Assembly (NCBI RefSeq): GCF_026210795.1
Contig: NC_089436.1
Span: forward strand, 5,022,001-5,086,000
DNA: 64,000 nt
Source: Rhizophagus irregularis
Lineage: Eukaryota; Glomeromycota; Glomeromycetes; Glomerales; Glomeraceae
Direction of reading: 5' to 3'
Shown: positions 10,617 to 22,300 of the stretch, one piece after another
How the letters are laid out: the number at the start of each line of letters is the position of its first letter
How positions within the stretch are numbered: position 1 is the first letter of the stretch
Program-made: the position numbers and the translations under genes
The notes under the pieces: generated by a model
Seen by the model: only the letters and a program-made list of their open reading frames with translations
Database searches by the model: none
Told to the model about the DNA's origin: nothing

Positions 10617-13600
10617 ATGTCAATTATTCAAATTGAAAATTTTTTTTCAGAAATAGAAAACTCAATTGAACTTGAACTCCAGGACAAAACTCTAAACCAA
10701 CCTGAGATTGAAAAAAAATTTAAAGAAGGAAAAGAATTGATTGACAAACTAGAAGAAGATGATGAAGAACGGCATGGACTATTTAGGTACAAATATCATA
10801 TAACATATGCTAATTATTTAAAAGTTAGCGGGGAAGTAGATAAAGCTAGTAAGCAGGAAAAACTAGCAAAGAAATTTAAAAATTTTTCTGAAAAACCTGA
10901 GATAATAGATACCTACAGAACAGAGTCAAGGTTATTTGTGGGCGCTACTCTAGGAAATATCCATCAAGCTTCTAATCAAGAGGAAGAGGATATTCATGAA
11001 GCTGTAGAGAAAGAATTAAGGGAGATTAAAGATATTTTAGATGATAACGTTATTGAATTTTTTCGAAATACTTTTCAACAGTTTAATAGCTTACCCAAAT
11101 CTTTTGAAGATTATAAGAATATCGTTGAGTATGAAATTATTTTACGTAGGATAGCAGATAACCCAATTAATGAGTCGCTAATTTATTTGGAAAATTCTCA
11201 GATTAATGATACTAGCAAGGATCAAAAATCAAAAATTAATAAAGTAAATAAACAACAAATGATTTCTTCTTTAGAGGAATTAAAATCATTAGCTAGTAAA
11301 GTAGCTTATTTAAAAAGATTGGATTTTATATATCATGTCTTGAATTCTCCAAACAAAAAAGAAATTTTATTTAGCAATACTCTCTTTACAAAAGAAGAAA
11401 TTAATAAACGGTTTAAAGACATCGCTTTATATTTCCATTCGGATAAAACGAACCGATTTAATACTCCAATTTGGCTTCAAGAAAATCATAGAAACCTAGG
11501 TGACGAACTTTTTAATTTTGCTCTAGAGTTTAAAGAAAGTTTACTAGATGACTTGGAAGGAATCTCACAAAATGAAGGTTATTTGACTTTTCACGAAAAA
11601 AAAGCAAATGACCTATGGAAAATTGCGATCGATTATCGTAATGCATCTAAAGGTCAATGGGATAAGTTGAAAGTATTAAATAAAGATGATGTTGAGGAAT
11701 TATCTCCTGATAAATTAAAGATTTCTTGCATGGATAATGGAATGTTAGCTTATCAGGAGTATCGGGCAGCTTGCAAATTTGTTGATAAATCTAAACAACT
11801 AAAAAAGCAAGTACAATTACGAGGAAATATGGCACTATGCTTATACATTTCTAACAAATTTGTAGAAGCTCAGTTATATGCTTTATCAGCAATTCAATTG
11901 CAACTTAAAAATTCTCAAAATATCACACAACAGGAATTTATTGAGACAAAAAAAATATTTGATAAAGTTAAAGGTGGAGACCCTACGACGGATACTACAG
12001 AGGGGAATACTTCAGTGAATACTAAAGAAACTTTTGACCTAGATACTGAAATTAAGCTAAAAGACAAATCTGATAATGCAATGGCTTTAGTAAAAACGGT
12101 GGATCAAGGAATTTCCTTTTTTGAGAGAAAGGCTATTCAAGATGCAATTAACAACGATATGGCAAAAATAAGTATTGGGCTAATGCTCAAGGCAGACCAG
12201 AATTTAGTCCGTTATCAAGTACCTAAAGAAGTAATTTTGCACGCCAAGGAACGTGCTGTGAAGCATAAAGTTGCGGGGGGTGCAGCTACGGGAGGAGCAG
12301 TGGTTGTGGGAACGTCAGTAACAGTAACTGCTTGTCTTGATATTTATGAAGCAGTAGCCATAATCGGAGTTACGTCAGTTGGTGGTCCACTTGCACTTGT
12401 CGGAGGACTACTTGCTCTTGGTTTAGGTATATGGGCCGGTGTGAACTTATGGAAAAGAGGGAACCGTCTCAGAGAAGTTCCAGAAATTCGTGAAAATCTT
12501 AATAAAATCATGGTCGAAACAATAGGAGCTTATAATAAAGGGGAATATCAGGAAGTTATCAAAGCACTTTCCGAAGAATATAATAAGAAGACGAAGGATA
12601 GTCTTTTAAAATTAACAAATCGTGAAGATTTCATTAAGGCTGATGAGTTAATAGAAACACTATTAAGGTATGGTTTTAGATCTGATGGTATTGCTTATCT
12701 ATTAAATTTGCTTGGTGAGGTTTTAAGTAGTGGAAAAGTAAAAGTTGAAGGAAAAACAAACAAAGAATTAAAAATATTTGCAATGAGTGTTTATAATGGC
12801 GCACTAAGTGAAAAACTAGTAGACGATGCTAAGAAACTTGATGACCGTATTCGTGAATTACGAAAGGGCCGTATTGTTAGTACTTTTAATAAAATTAAAG
12901 ATTATGTTTTACTTAAAGAATATAGTGATATAGCTCAAGAGCACAAAGATGATGCCGAAAAAATGCCTTTTCAGTCAAGACTGGAAGAAATGCGCAATAT
13001 TACAAAAATTAATCGAGCAATTTTCGATATATTAGATGCTGGTGAAGATGAAATTGAGCGGGCTATCAAAACTATTAAGGAAGTTCAAGATTCAATCGAC
13101 AATAATTATCAGTTTGTTAATTCTGCTAAATGGCGTTACGAAGTTTTGGAGGATTTATTATGGGTTATTAGTGGCAAAGAATCATCTGCTGAATCATCCG
13201 AAGAATCGCCCAAATTATCTCTAATCACTTACGTAGATAATAAATACATCAGTTATCTAAGTCAACAACTAAAACAGGCATCTTCAAACCAAGAAAAATT
13301 ACGTCTTAATAATTCAATAGCAGCATGCTATGAACAATTAGCTGAGAAAGAAGATATAATTAATCGATTAAATGGTTTACGTCATTGGAAAGCTACTCAA
13401 AAGCACTATGAGAAAGCGCGTGAGATAGATCCAGAAAATTTAGATGCTGCACTTGGTTTTGCAAAATGTTTACTAAAATTATCTAAATATACTCAAGTTA
13501 TTCAACTTTTAAATATCTGTCCAAACATAACTTCTTTATCTGAATATTGGTACTTTCGTAGTATTGCTTATCAAAAGAAGGCTGATTATAAGAATGCTAA

Positions 13601-14786
13601 GGAGAATATTATTGAGGCATTGAAATTAGATAATAAAAACAAATTAGCTGATGAACAGAGGTCACTTCTCAAAAAGATAAGTGAAGAAATTACAATTGAA
13701 TGGCGTATTAACCGTTACGAAAAAGAAGGAAAGGATACCAAATATGACGACGTAGATTATTTTAAAAGTTCCCATAGTAATGAGAGTCCTACTTATAACA
13801 TTCTTTCAATTGATGGAGGGGGTGTATGTGGAATATTGCCTGCCTTATGGCTTAGTGAAATAGAATATCGTACCCATAGACCTATTTCTCATCTTTTTAA
13901 TATGATAGCTGGGACATCGGCTGGAGGAATCATTGCTGCTGGACTATCGGTACCATCCTGGAAGAAACTTTATGATTCAAAGAAAAATCCATATTATGAA
14001 TGTTCAGATTCAGAACCAAAGTTTTCAGCTTCGAAATTATTAAATCTTTATCAGGACCGAGCAAAAGACTTGTTTATCACCACAAGTAATAATAATTTAT
14101 GGTCATTTTTTAAACCAAAATATACAGAACAAGATCGCAGTTCGTTGTTTTCTGAATATTTTGGTAAAGTACGCTTGAATCAAGCGCTCACTGAATTGGT
14201 TATTCCCGCAGTAGATGAAAATAACTTGGCACAGACACATTTCTTTACACGTTATGATGATCGTAGTTATGATTCAAAAGAAGATACTTTTTTTGATACT
14301 GTAATGGCAACGACAGCTGCGCCTACCCTATTTCCACCTTACAAGATAAAAGACAGAGGTATTTTCTTAGACGGAGCTTTACATCTTAACAACCCAACAA
14401 TAGCAGCATATGAGAAAGCTATCCAATATAACGCAGAAAAAGAAAAGATTTCGGTGCTTTCGCTTGGTACAGGAAGTTACGTCCCGGATCCTTTAAATCC
14501 TGACCTATATCGTGGTAGTCTTTTTTGGGCACGAAATCTACACAAAGTAATACTACCTCAACAGGAAGGTAATGCTGATAGTTTAATGTACAGTTTATTG
14601 GGAAATCGCTATCAACGATGGCAAGTTTGGCTTGAAGAACCAATAGAATTGGATGACTGCGAAAGTATCTCTTATCTCTTAGAGCTGGGTCATCAATATA
14701 TAGAAGAGCTTGATTCTTCGGATGATAACCCTATAAACAAGTTGGTAGAGTCTTTTGAGAAAGGATTTGCAAACAAAGTTTTATGA
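10617..14786 (+). CDS. Patatin-like phospholipase with J-like, membrane and TPR regions (copy 1, 1389 aa)
   Basis: Patatin domains are Ser-Asp lipid acyl hydrolases. The C-terminal domain (about 1058-1380) has the oxyanion motif DGGGVCG (Asp1066), the nucleophile elbow GTSAGG (Ser1101) and the dyad Asp1252 in LDGA, so it should be active. Before it come TPR-like helices (about 930-1030). Residues about 553-615 form a Gly/Ala/Val-rich hydrophobic stretch ending in a basic patch, probably one or two membrane segments. Residues about 240-285 resemble a J domain with H-S-D (274-276) in place of the strict H-P-D. The N-terminus is helical and charged. No intron is needed. The ATG at 10617 was chosen because the frame upstream opens only with TTG and because copies 2 and 3 align from the same MS or ML start. 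Role inferred: membrane-linked lipase controlled by protein-interaction repeats. Substrate unknown. Confidence 0.85.
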   Translation: MSIIQIENFFSEIENSIELELQDKTLNQPEIEKKFKEGKELIDKLEEDDEERHGLFRYKYHITYANYLKVSGEVDKASKQEKLAKKFKNFSEKPEIIDTYRTESRLFVGATLGNIHQASNQEEEDIHEAVEKELREIKDILDDNVIEFFRNTFQQFNSLPKSFEDYKNIVEYEIILRRIADNPINESLIYLENSQINDTSKDQKSKINKVNKQQMISSLEELKSLASKVAYLKRLDFIYHVLNSPNKKEILFSNTLFTKEEINKRFKDIALYFHSDKTNRFNTPIWLQENHRNLGDELFNFALEFKESLLDDLEGISQNEGYLTFHEKKANDLWKIAIDYRNASKGQWDKLKVLNKDDVEELSPDKLKISCMDNGMLAYQEYRAACKFVDKSKQLKKQVQLRGNMALCLYISNKFVEAQLYALSAIQLQLKNSQNITQQEFIETKKIFDKVKGGDPTTDTTEGNTSVNTKETFDLDTEIKLKDKSDNAMALVKTVDQGISFFERKAIQDAINNDMAKISIGLMLKADQNLVRYQVPKEVILHAKERAVKHKVAGGAATGGAVVVGTSVTVTACLDIYEAVAIIGVTSVGGPLALVGGLLALGLGIWAGVNLWKRGNRLREVPEIRENLNKIMVETIGAYNKGEYQEVIKALSEEYNKKTKDSLLKLTNREDFIKADELIETLLRYGFRSDGIAYLLNLLGEVLSSGKVKVEGKTNKELKIFAMSVYNGALSEKLVDDAKKLDDRIRELRKGRIVSTFNKIKDYVLLKEYSDIAQEHKDDAEKMPFQSRLEEMRNITKINRAIFDILDAGEDEIERAIKTIKEVQDSIDNNYQFVNSAKWRYEVLEDLLWVISGKESSAESSEESPKLSLITYVDNKYISYLSQQLKQASSNQEKLRLNNSIAACYEQLAEKEDIINRLNGLRHWKATQKHYEKAREIDPENLDAALGFAKCLLKLSKYTQVIQLLNICPNITSLSEYWYFRSIAYQKKADYKNAKENIIEALKLDNKNKLADEQRSLLKKISEEITIEWRINRYEKEGKDTKYDDVDYFKSSHSNESPTYNILSIDGGGVCGILPALWLSEIEYRTHRPISHLFNMIAGTSAGGIIAAGLSVPSWKKLYDSKKNPYYECSDSEPKFSASKLLNLYQDRAKDLFITTSNNNLWSFFKPKYTEQDRSSLFSEYFGKVRLNQALTELVIPAVDENNLAQTHFFTRYDDRSYDSKEDTFFDTVMATTAAPTLFPPYKIKDRGIFLDGALHLNNPTIAAYEKAIQYNAEKEKISVLSLGTGSYVPDPLNPDLYRGSLFWARNLHKVILPQQEGNADSLMYSLLGNRYQRWQVWLEEPIELDDCESISYLLELGHQYIEELDSSDDNPINKLVESFEKGFANKVL

Positions 14787-16277
14787 AATTTATTGGAATT
14801 CTTACTAGAGTCGTTATTTGTAATTGAGATATTCCATATGTACATCAAGGTTTTGACTGTTCTTTTTTTTTCAAACTACCTATTGTGATATTAGCAAACC
14901 CGTATTAAAATAAATAATATTCTTAAATAAAGCAATTTATTCAGTACTTAAAAATTTTATATCGAAATTTCTTAATTGGATTAATAATTAAAATAAATGA
15001 CACATTTGACGGCTTTAACCAGTACTTTTATTTATATAAAATAAGTAATATCATAAATATGTATATGATTCGACTTATTCGTCATAATTTTTTAAAAGTC
15101 AAATCACCGGGGGTGATCATCACCGTTGGCCTGAATTATTAATTTTTACCGGCACTATATTTTTTTAATGCTGATCGATCGCCATAATTTCAGTCACCGG
15201 TGATCATAACCCCCTGATGATAGTTAGAAAAATTCTTTTTAAAAAACCGAAAATTTCGCCTTTAATCAAATTTAGTATGTGCAATAGCGATCGCAAAAGT
15301 TCTTTAAAAGCCCCACAAGTTTTTTTTTATTTTTTTTTACTTTCGCTCCTAAACTAAAGTTTTTGGGACATATTCCTCATTAAGATTACGTGTTGCATGT
15401 CATATTTGCATGAGTAATCATTCTTATACAATATACTGTACATGTACTATATATAATTAAACCTTTTTTTCATTGTACTTAACTGATTGGGTTTAACAGA
15501 ATTATAATTAAAGATTTACGAAAATTTCAATAGTTCAATAATATTCCGAGTTATTAGTTCAGACTGACCAACATCGGATTTTAAGTCAAAGCCTCATCAA
15601 TCAGTATTAATTTGTTTCGACTGTACGAAAGTGTGTAATTACATATAAGCACTTATTTAACTAAAAAATTTACGAAACTCGTGATCAATATGGAAGGCGA
15701 TCATAACGCAAAAAAAAGATGATTAGTTGATTTTGCATTGCACTTATTTCATATCTAAAGATTTATTATTCTTCTTCTTCTTTATTAACCACCTTGTAAT
15801 AATTTAATCCCACTTCAAAAGAGTGGAAAGAGTGACAAAATTATTAAATGCAATGGGTATGATGTAAAACTTGGATGATTTGTGTAATATTTGTTCTTTT
15901 TATCTTAAATTTTGTGTTTCCTTTCTTTAATATCCACCAGATAAATATTATACCATCCCTGTTACAAGAAAAGAAGAGAAGACGGAATTATAATTATGCG
16001 TGCTCTAGATATAATCTACAACAAAAAAAACTATAATAATTTATTAAACAACCCGAAGTTAAAATACATATATATATTTAATAGTAATAATATATATTCA
16101 AGTAAAAATAAAAGTAAAAATAGAATGCTATAAAGCAAATTTAACGCATTAAAATACAATATACTATTACAATCTAATAACTTCAAATCATGTTGAAATA
16201 TTATTTTTTTCTTTCTTAAACGTTCGACTTGCCATACTTTGCTGTAAACAGTCGATATCAAATTAATCAAAGAGCCT
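14787..16277. other. 3' flank of patatin copy 1 and AT-rich spacer
   Basis: 14787-15100 matches the 3' flank of patatin copy 2 (23493-23850), so the duplicated block includes the 3' UTR. A small inverted-repeat element (15109-15214) interrupts this match, which then resumes to about 15330. 15375-15512 carries the dispersed repeat also seen at 3130-3350. The minus-strand frame 16031-16270 is Leu/Ile/Tyr-rich from AT bias and is probably the 3' UTR of the SAM gene. Confidence 0.6.
15109..15214. mobile_element. Small inverted-repeat element (MITE-like, ~106 bp)
   Basis: The ends GGGGGTGATCATCACC and GGGGGTTATGATCACC (other strand) form imperfect inverted repeats that continue into a shared '(C)TGAATTAT' inner part. 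It interrupts sequence that is continuous 3' of patatin copy 2, so it is an insertion specific to copy 1. The exact target duplication is unclear. A possibly related structure lies at 62895-63190. Confidence 0.55.
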
Positions 16278-17549
16278 TTACGAAAGAAATGTCAATTTAT
16301 AATTATGGTTATCCATAATCTTCTTCTTATCCCGTGTGAGCACAGACTTAATACTTCCATATGAACAATCTACGATCATTGGATATCCAATATCACCCTG
16401 AAAATTGAATAAAGCATTTGAAAGCTGGTAATTGCATGTTAATGTCACGCCCGTTAGCCTGGGGTCAGCGCTGACTAGTCGCAGAATGCCCTTCTTTTTC
16501 CCAATGCGGAATGCTTCTTGTTCATTCCAGGTGAACCAACTTATGCTCTTAAACATTATACCTTTCGCGATATACGTTAGTGCTTTGGTATCCTCATCGT
16601 AGGATTTCGTTTGCGTCATGACCGTTTTCGTCAACGTAGTAGAAGCAGAAGTGTTATGGCTAGATTTGACGACCTCTGCACAGTCAGGTAATTCAACGAA
16701 CTCAATAACATAATTTATATTATCAACCAACTTTGTCTTGCTCCGATCGAGTGCTGTAATAATCTTTTCAAGTGATGAAAACGGACTCTTGAGAGTAATA
16801 GGATATCCTATAAAGTTCTGTGGCTGATAAATATAGGTTTTTCCGAGCTTGTACTCACAATACAGCGACACACTTGACAGTCGAGGATCCACACTACTAA
16901 TTTTGCATATACCTTCTGTCGTACCACTAATGAAGGCTAGTCTTTCATCAATGGGAAAATATGCAATGCTTCTAGATATTAGGCCTTGAATTAGGTAGGT
17001 TAGACTCTTTGGGTCTGCAGGAATGTTCGTTGTTTGCGTACCCAAGGATTTCATGGATAATGAAAACGTTGCAGAAGTATTATTGTTTTTGCTTCTTTGT
17101 TCGCTTTTGAATATTTTTAATTTCTTTTCACTTTGTTGCAATTCCTCATCATCATCGTCATCCTTGAATGGATAAGTTCCTTAGGAAGCGAAACTAGAAT
17201 TAGTTTTTAAGTGTTAGAAAAGTCTGTGTTACATGTAAATACCGAGTAAAATTTTGTTACTGTCATATTCTTTTAAGACTTCTTTCAAACTATGGTATGA
17301 GAACGAACACTTCGATCGGCTTTTAAATGCCTCAGCTATTTCCACTAATCTTCTTGATGGTCCAATTTTTAATCCACAACGTTCAAATTCTTCTTTAGTC
17401 ATGTTAGTGAAATCAAACCCAGTAATCTTTTCTCTGCGAAGAATTTCGAAGTCATCGTCATGGAATTTTAGGTCCTGTCTTCGTAAAAAAGCGATAAGGG
17501 CATCGGTATCCCAATTTTCAATTGGTAAAGAATCAATTCCGATAGACAT
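16278..17549 (-). CDS. SAM-domain protein with a duplicated ~106-aa C-terminal module (402 aa)
   Basis: Model: exons 17549-17243 and 17179-16278 with a 63-nt GT-AG intron. The joined length is 1209 nt and the frame stays open, while without the intron a TAA blocks the second exon. Residues about 10-75 look like a sterile alpha motif ('WDTDALIAFLRRQ', 'ITGFDFTNMTKEEFERCGL', 'IGPSRRLVEIAEAF'), a small helical fold that mediates protein oligomerisation. An acidic Asp-rich linker follows. Residues about 157-262 and 296-401 are two diverged copies of one module, sharing 'DPRL', 'GYP' and 'DN.NY'. I do not recognise that module. The gene sits between patatin copies 1 and 2 on the opposite strand. 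Probable intracellular adaptor; no enzymatic motif is seen. Confidence 0.78.
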
Positions 17550-19328
17550 AAGTTAAAAGTTTTGTTTGCAAGTTATGAGAAAAATGAATTTATTGTGAGA
17601 ATTTATATGGTCACACATTTAAGTAATTATTGCATATTTCGGGAAAATTTTTTCCGGTCAAGCCAATCATTAGACTCACCTTACTGCGGATATTGTTAAC
17701 TAATTAAAGTTAAATCTTTATATTGTGTAAATAAAATAAATAAATACGGCTGGCTGGCACATAGCTAAAATTGCAATAAAAATAGATGGTGCAGTAAGTT
17801 CAGTTGTAAATTAAAAAAAACTTATTTGCGTTCTATATAAAAAGGTAGAAGTCATATCGGAAATTTTTCTCGTGAAACCTTATAAAATGCTCCATATAGT
17901 CCCGATCCGACCTTAAGATTTTGGTTAAAAAAAAAAAAAAATTCGGAAACGGTTTTATATGATCACGAGAAAGTTTAATTTCCACCTTAAGTAATTTACA
18001 AAACATTTCTCTCAGTATTTGTTAGGATACGTTTTGGCTCTTATAGTTGGGCTCAAGAGAAGGAATTGATGAGAGATTTCTGTAAATGAAGCAAGATCAG
18101 AAATTGTTTTTCTTTCGAAATTAGAAACATGAACAATAAACAACTCAATTCTACTAGCAGATACTGAATTAGTATGGGTCTATTGTCATTTTAATGATAT
18201 ATTTGATATTCTATAAAGATTTTTAATGTTTTCATCAACGTATTAAAAAATAATTCATAAATTCTTATAAAGTTGAAAAGTACATATTACCACGTATAAA
18301 TTTTCAATAAAATAATGAATACTGTGTCAACCTTCAAATTTGCAAAACATTATATATAAGACCCTATTATATTGAAGCAAAATTACGAGAATGAAGAAAA
18401 TAATTTTGTATGGACCACGTACAAGAAGAGTTAGTATTTTATTAAATGATTCAAATAAAGATTTAAATTTATTTATTTTATTTTATTTTAGAAAAGTGAT
18501 TCGGATTTCGGAAAATAAGTACATATTAACGTATAAGAGGAATCGTTAAAAAAAAAATTAGACTAGTATAAATGACGACTGACGACTTATCAAAAAGACG
18601 TGAGAAAAGGAAACTACTAGTGAAAGAAATAAAAAAATTATGATTGACCGCTTAATCCTTTAAACTAATTTGTTGCCAAATTAATCCCTGTCGTATAAGT
18701 TGTGGCACATCCATTTGTAATTGTTTTGAAAATGAGCGACGGTTGATGGCGATCCGACGAGGATCCCGTTTCAGGTGAGTAACCATGTGATTCCTGCGCT
18801 ACCAAGTCGTCTGAGGCACTTAGTTTCTTTCGAGGTGGTAATATTTCTTTGGCGTCCAAAAGTACGTGAAAAGGTTGGTAATACCATACGGTAAATAATA
18901 TGTACAGTGTTAAATTCGTAAACTCGAGCAAAAGATCACTTTGAGAGGTAGTTGGCTTTTTTCTTTCAGTATATATTGTATTTCTTTTGGTATGAATGAA
19001 ATTTGTCTTGAAGCACGCTATGAAAGGGTATTGTTCTTCAGACACGTGACGAAAATTTAAATACTAACCTAATCAGAAAAAATCTGAAGTCATATATTTG
19101 TGATTTTGGTTTACATATTGTCCTTAATGTTTACAATATTGGTATTATGCCATGTGGATCAGCATTAATAAGTTTAGATCAATAAAACAAAGTTTGACAA
19201 AAACAATACTTTTTTTTTTTCTTTTTTTTATTCAAACTCTTTTGTGCCCAAAAAAAATTCACATAAGTATATTGCTTTGCATTCTGCGTTACTTGTGTGA
19301 AAGAGAACGTGCAATAACAGAATTCGTA
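17550..19328 (+). other. Spacer and upstream region of patatin copy 2
   Basis: 17550-18150 holds nothing recognisable and should include the SAM gene promoter. From about 18160 to 19328 the sequence is the counterpart of 4020-4892 plus 10168-10616, without the hAT insertion. The minus-strand frame 18665-19045 overlaps this conserved upstream DNA and is not supported as a gene. The frame of copy 2 is open from an ATG at 19152, but that part is poly-T derived. Confidence 0.6.
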
Positions 19329-22300
19329 ATGTCGATTACTCAAATTGAAAAGTTTTTTTCGGAAATAGAAAACTTAATTAAACTTAAACTTCAAGACAAA
19401 ACTCTAAACCAACCCGATATTGAACAAAAATTTAAAGAAGGAAAAGAATTGATTGACAAACTAGAAGAAGATGATGAAGAACGGCATGGACTTTTTAGGT
19501 ATAAATATCACATAACATATGCTAATTATTTAAAAATTAGCGGAGAAGGAGACAAAGCTAGCAAGCAGGAAAAACTAGCAAAGAAATTTGAAAATTTTTC
19601 TGAAAAACCTGAGAGAATAGATACCTACAGAACAGAGTCAAGATTATTCATTGATGCTGTCCTAAGAAATATTGGTCTAACTTCTAATGAAGAGGAAGAG
19701 AATAAAGAGAATATTCATGAAGCTGTTGAGAAAGAATTAAGTGAGATTAAAGACATTTTAGAGGATAAAGTTACTGAGTTTTTTCGAAATACTTTTGAAA
19801 AGTTTAATAATGTACCCAAATCTTTTGAAGATTATAAGAATATCGTTGCATATGAGATAATTTTACGTAAGATAGCAGATAACCCAATTAATGAGTCGCT
19901 AATTTATTTGGAAAATTCTCAGACTAAAGATACTACTAGCAAGGATCAAAAATCAAAAATTAATAAAGAAAATAAACAACAAATGATTTCCTCTTTAGAG
20001 AAATTAAAATCATTAGCTAGTAAAGCAGCTTATTCAATAAGATTGGCTTTTATATATCATTTTTTAAATTCTCCAAACAAAAAAGAAATCTTATTTAGCA
20101 ATACTGTATTTACAGAAGAAGAAATTAATAAACGGTTCAGAGATATCGCTTTATATTTCCATTCTGATAAAACGAGTCGACCTAATACTCCAACTTGGCT
20201 TCAAGAAAAACATAGAAACCTAGGTGACGAACTTTTTAATTTTACTCTAAAGTTTAAAGAAAGCTTATTAGAAGACTTGGAAGGAATCTCACAAAATGAA
20301 GGTTATTTGACTTTTCACGAAAAAAAAGCAAATGACCTTTGGAAAATTGCGATCGATTATCGTAATGCAGCTAAAGGTCAATGGGATAAGTTGAAAGTAT
20401 TAAATAAAGATGATGTTGAGAAATTATCTCCTGACGAGTTAAAGATTGTTGGCATAGATAATGGAATATTAGCCTATCAGGAATATCGAGCAGCTTGCAG
20501 AATTGCCGACAAATCTAAACAACTAAAAAAACAAGTACAATTACGAGGAAATATGGCATTGTGCTTATACATTTCTAACAAATTTATAGAAGCTCAGTTA
20601 TATGCTTTATCAGCAATTCAATTGCAACTTAGAAATTCTCAGAATGTCACGCAACAGGATTTTATTGAAACAAAAAAAATATTTGATAAAGTTAAAGGTG
20701 GAGGTCCTACGATGGATACCACAGAGGGGAATACAGTGAATGCCAAAGAAACTACTAAACTAGAAACTGAAATTAAGCTAAAAGACAAATCTGATAATAC
20801 AATGGCTTTAGTAAGAACGGTGGATCAGGGAATTTCCTTTTTTGAGAGAAAGACTATTCAAGAATCAATTAACAACGATATGGCAAATATAAGTGTTGGG
20901 CTAATGCTCAAGGCAGACCAGAGTTTAGTTCGTTATCAAGTACCAGCAGAGGTGATTTTGCACGCCAAGGAACGTGTTGTGAAGCATAAAATTGTAGGGG
21001 GTGCAGCCATGGGAGGTGCAATGGCCGTGGGAACGACAATATCAGTAACTGCTGGTCTTCATATTTATGAAGCAGTAGCTATAATAGGAGTTACGTCAGT
21101 TGGTGGTCCATTTGCACTCGTCAGTGGACTACTTGCTCTTGGTTTAGGTATATGGGCCGGTGTGACCTTATGGAAAAGAGGGAATCGTCTCAGAGAAGTT
21201 CCAGAAATTCGTGAAAATCTTAATAAAATCATGATCGAAACAATAGGAGCTTATAATAAAGGGGAATATCAGGAGGTTATTAAAGCACTTTCCGAAGAAT
21301 ATAATAAGAAGACGAAGGATAGTCTTTTAAAATTAACAAAACGTGAAGATTTCATTAATACTGATCATATAATAGAAACACTCTTATACTATGGCTTTAG
21401 ATCTGATGGTATTGCTTATCTATTAAATTTGCTTGGTGAGGTTTTAAGTAGTGGGAAAGTAGAACTTAATGGAATGACAAAAAAAGACTTAAAAGCATTA
21501 GCAACGAGTGTTTTTAATGGTGCGCTAAGTGAAAAACTAGTAGACGATGCTAAGAAACTGGACGGCCGTATTCGTGAATTACGAAAGGGCCATATTGTTA
21601 GCACTTTTAATAAATTTAAAGATTCTGTTTTACTTAAAGAATATAGTGATATGGCTAAAGAATACAAAGATGATGCTGAAGAAATGCCTTTTATATCAAG
21701 ACTGGAAGAGATGCGTAATATCACAAGGATTAATCGAGCAATTTTTGATATATTAGATGCCGGTAAAGAAGAAATTAAACGAGCAATCGAAACTATTAAG
21801 GAAGTTCAAAATTCAATCGACAATAATTATCAGTTTGTTAATTCTGCTAAATGGCGTTACGAAGTTTTGGAGGATTTATTATGGGTTATTAATGGTGAAG
21901 AATCACCTACAGAATCATCCGAAGAATCATCCGAAGAATCACCTAAATTATCTCTAATCACTTACATAGATGATAAATACATCAATTATCTAAATCAACA
22001 ACTAAAGCAGGCATCTTCAACCCAAGAAAGGTTTCGTCTTTTCAATGCAATAGCAACATGCTATGTACAATTAGCTGAGAAAGAAGATAATAATCGATTA
22101 AATGGTTTGTGTTATTGGAGATCTGCCCAAAAGAACTATGAGGAAGCACGTGAAAAAGATCCAGAGAATTTAGATGCTGCACTTGGTTTTGCAAAATGTT
22201 TACTAAAATTATCTAAATATACTCAAGTTATTCAACTTTTAAATGTGTGTCCAAACTTAACCTCTTTATCAGAATATTGGTACTTTCGTAGTATTGCTTA

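Noticed and set aside
16031-16270. 79-aa hydrophobic frame after the SAM gene
   Set aside because: Leu/Ile/Tyr from AT-rich 3' UTR sequence; no signal of selection.
18665-19045. 126-aa minus-strand frame upstream of patatin copy 2
   Set aside because: Lies in upstream DNA shared with copy 1, where the frame is not kept.
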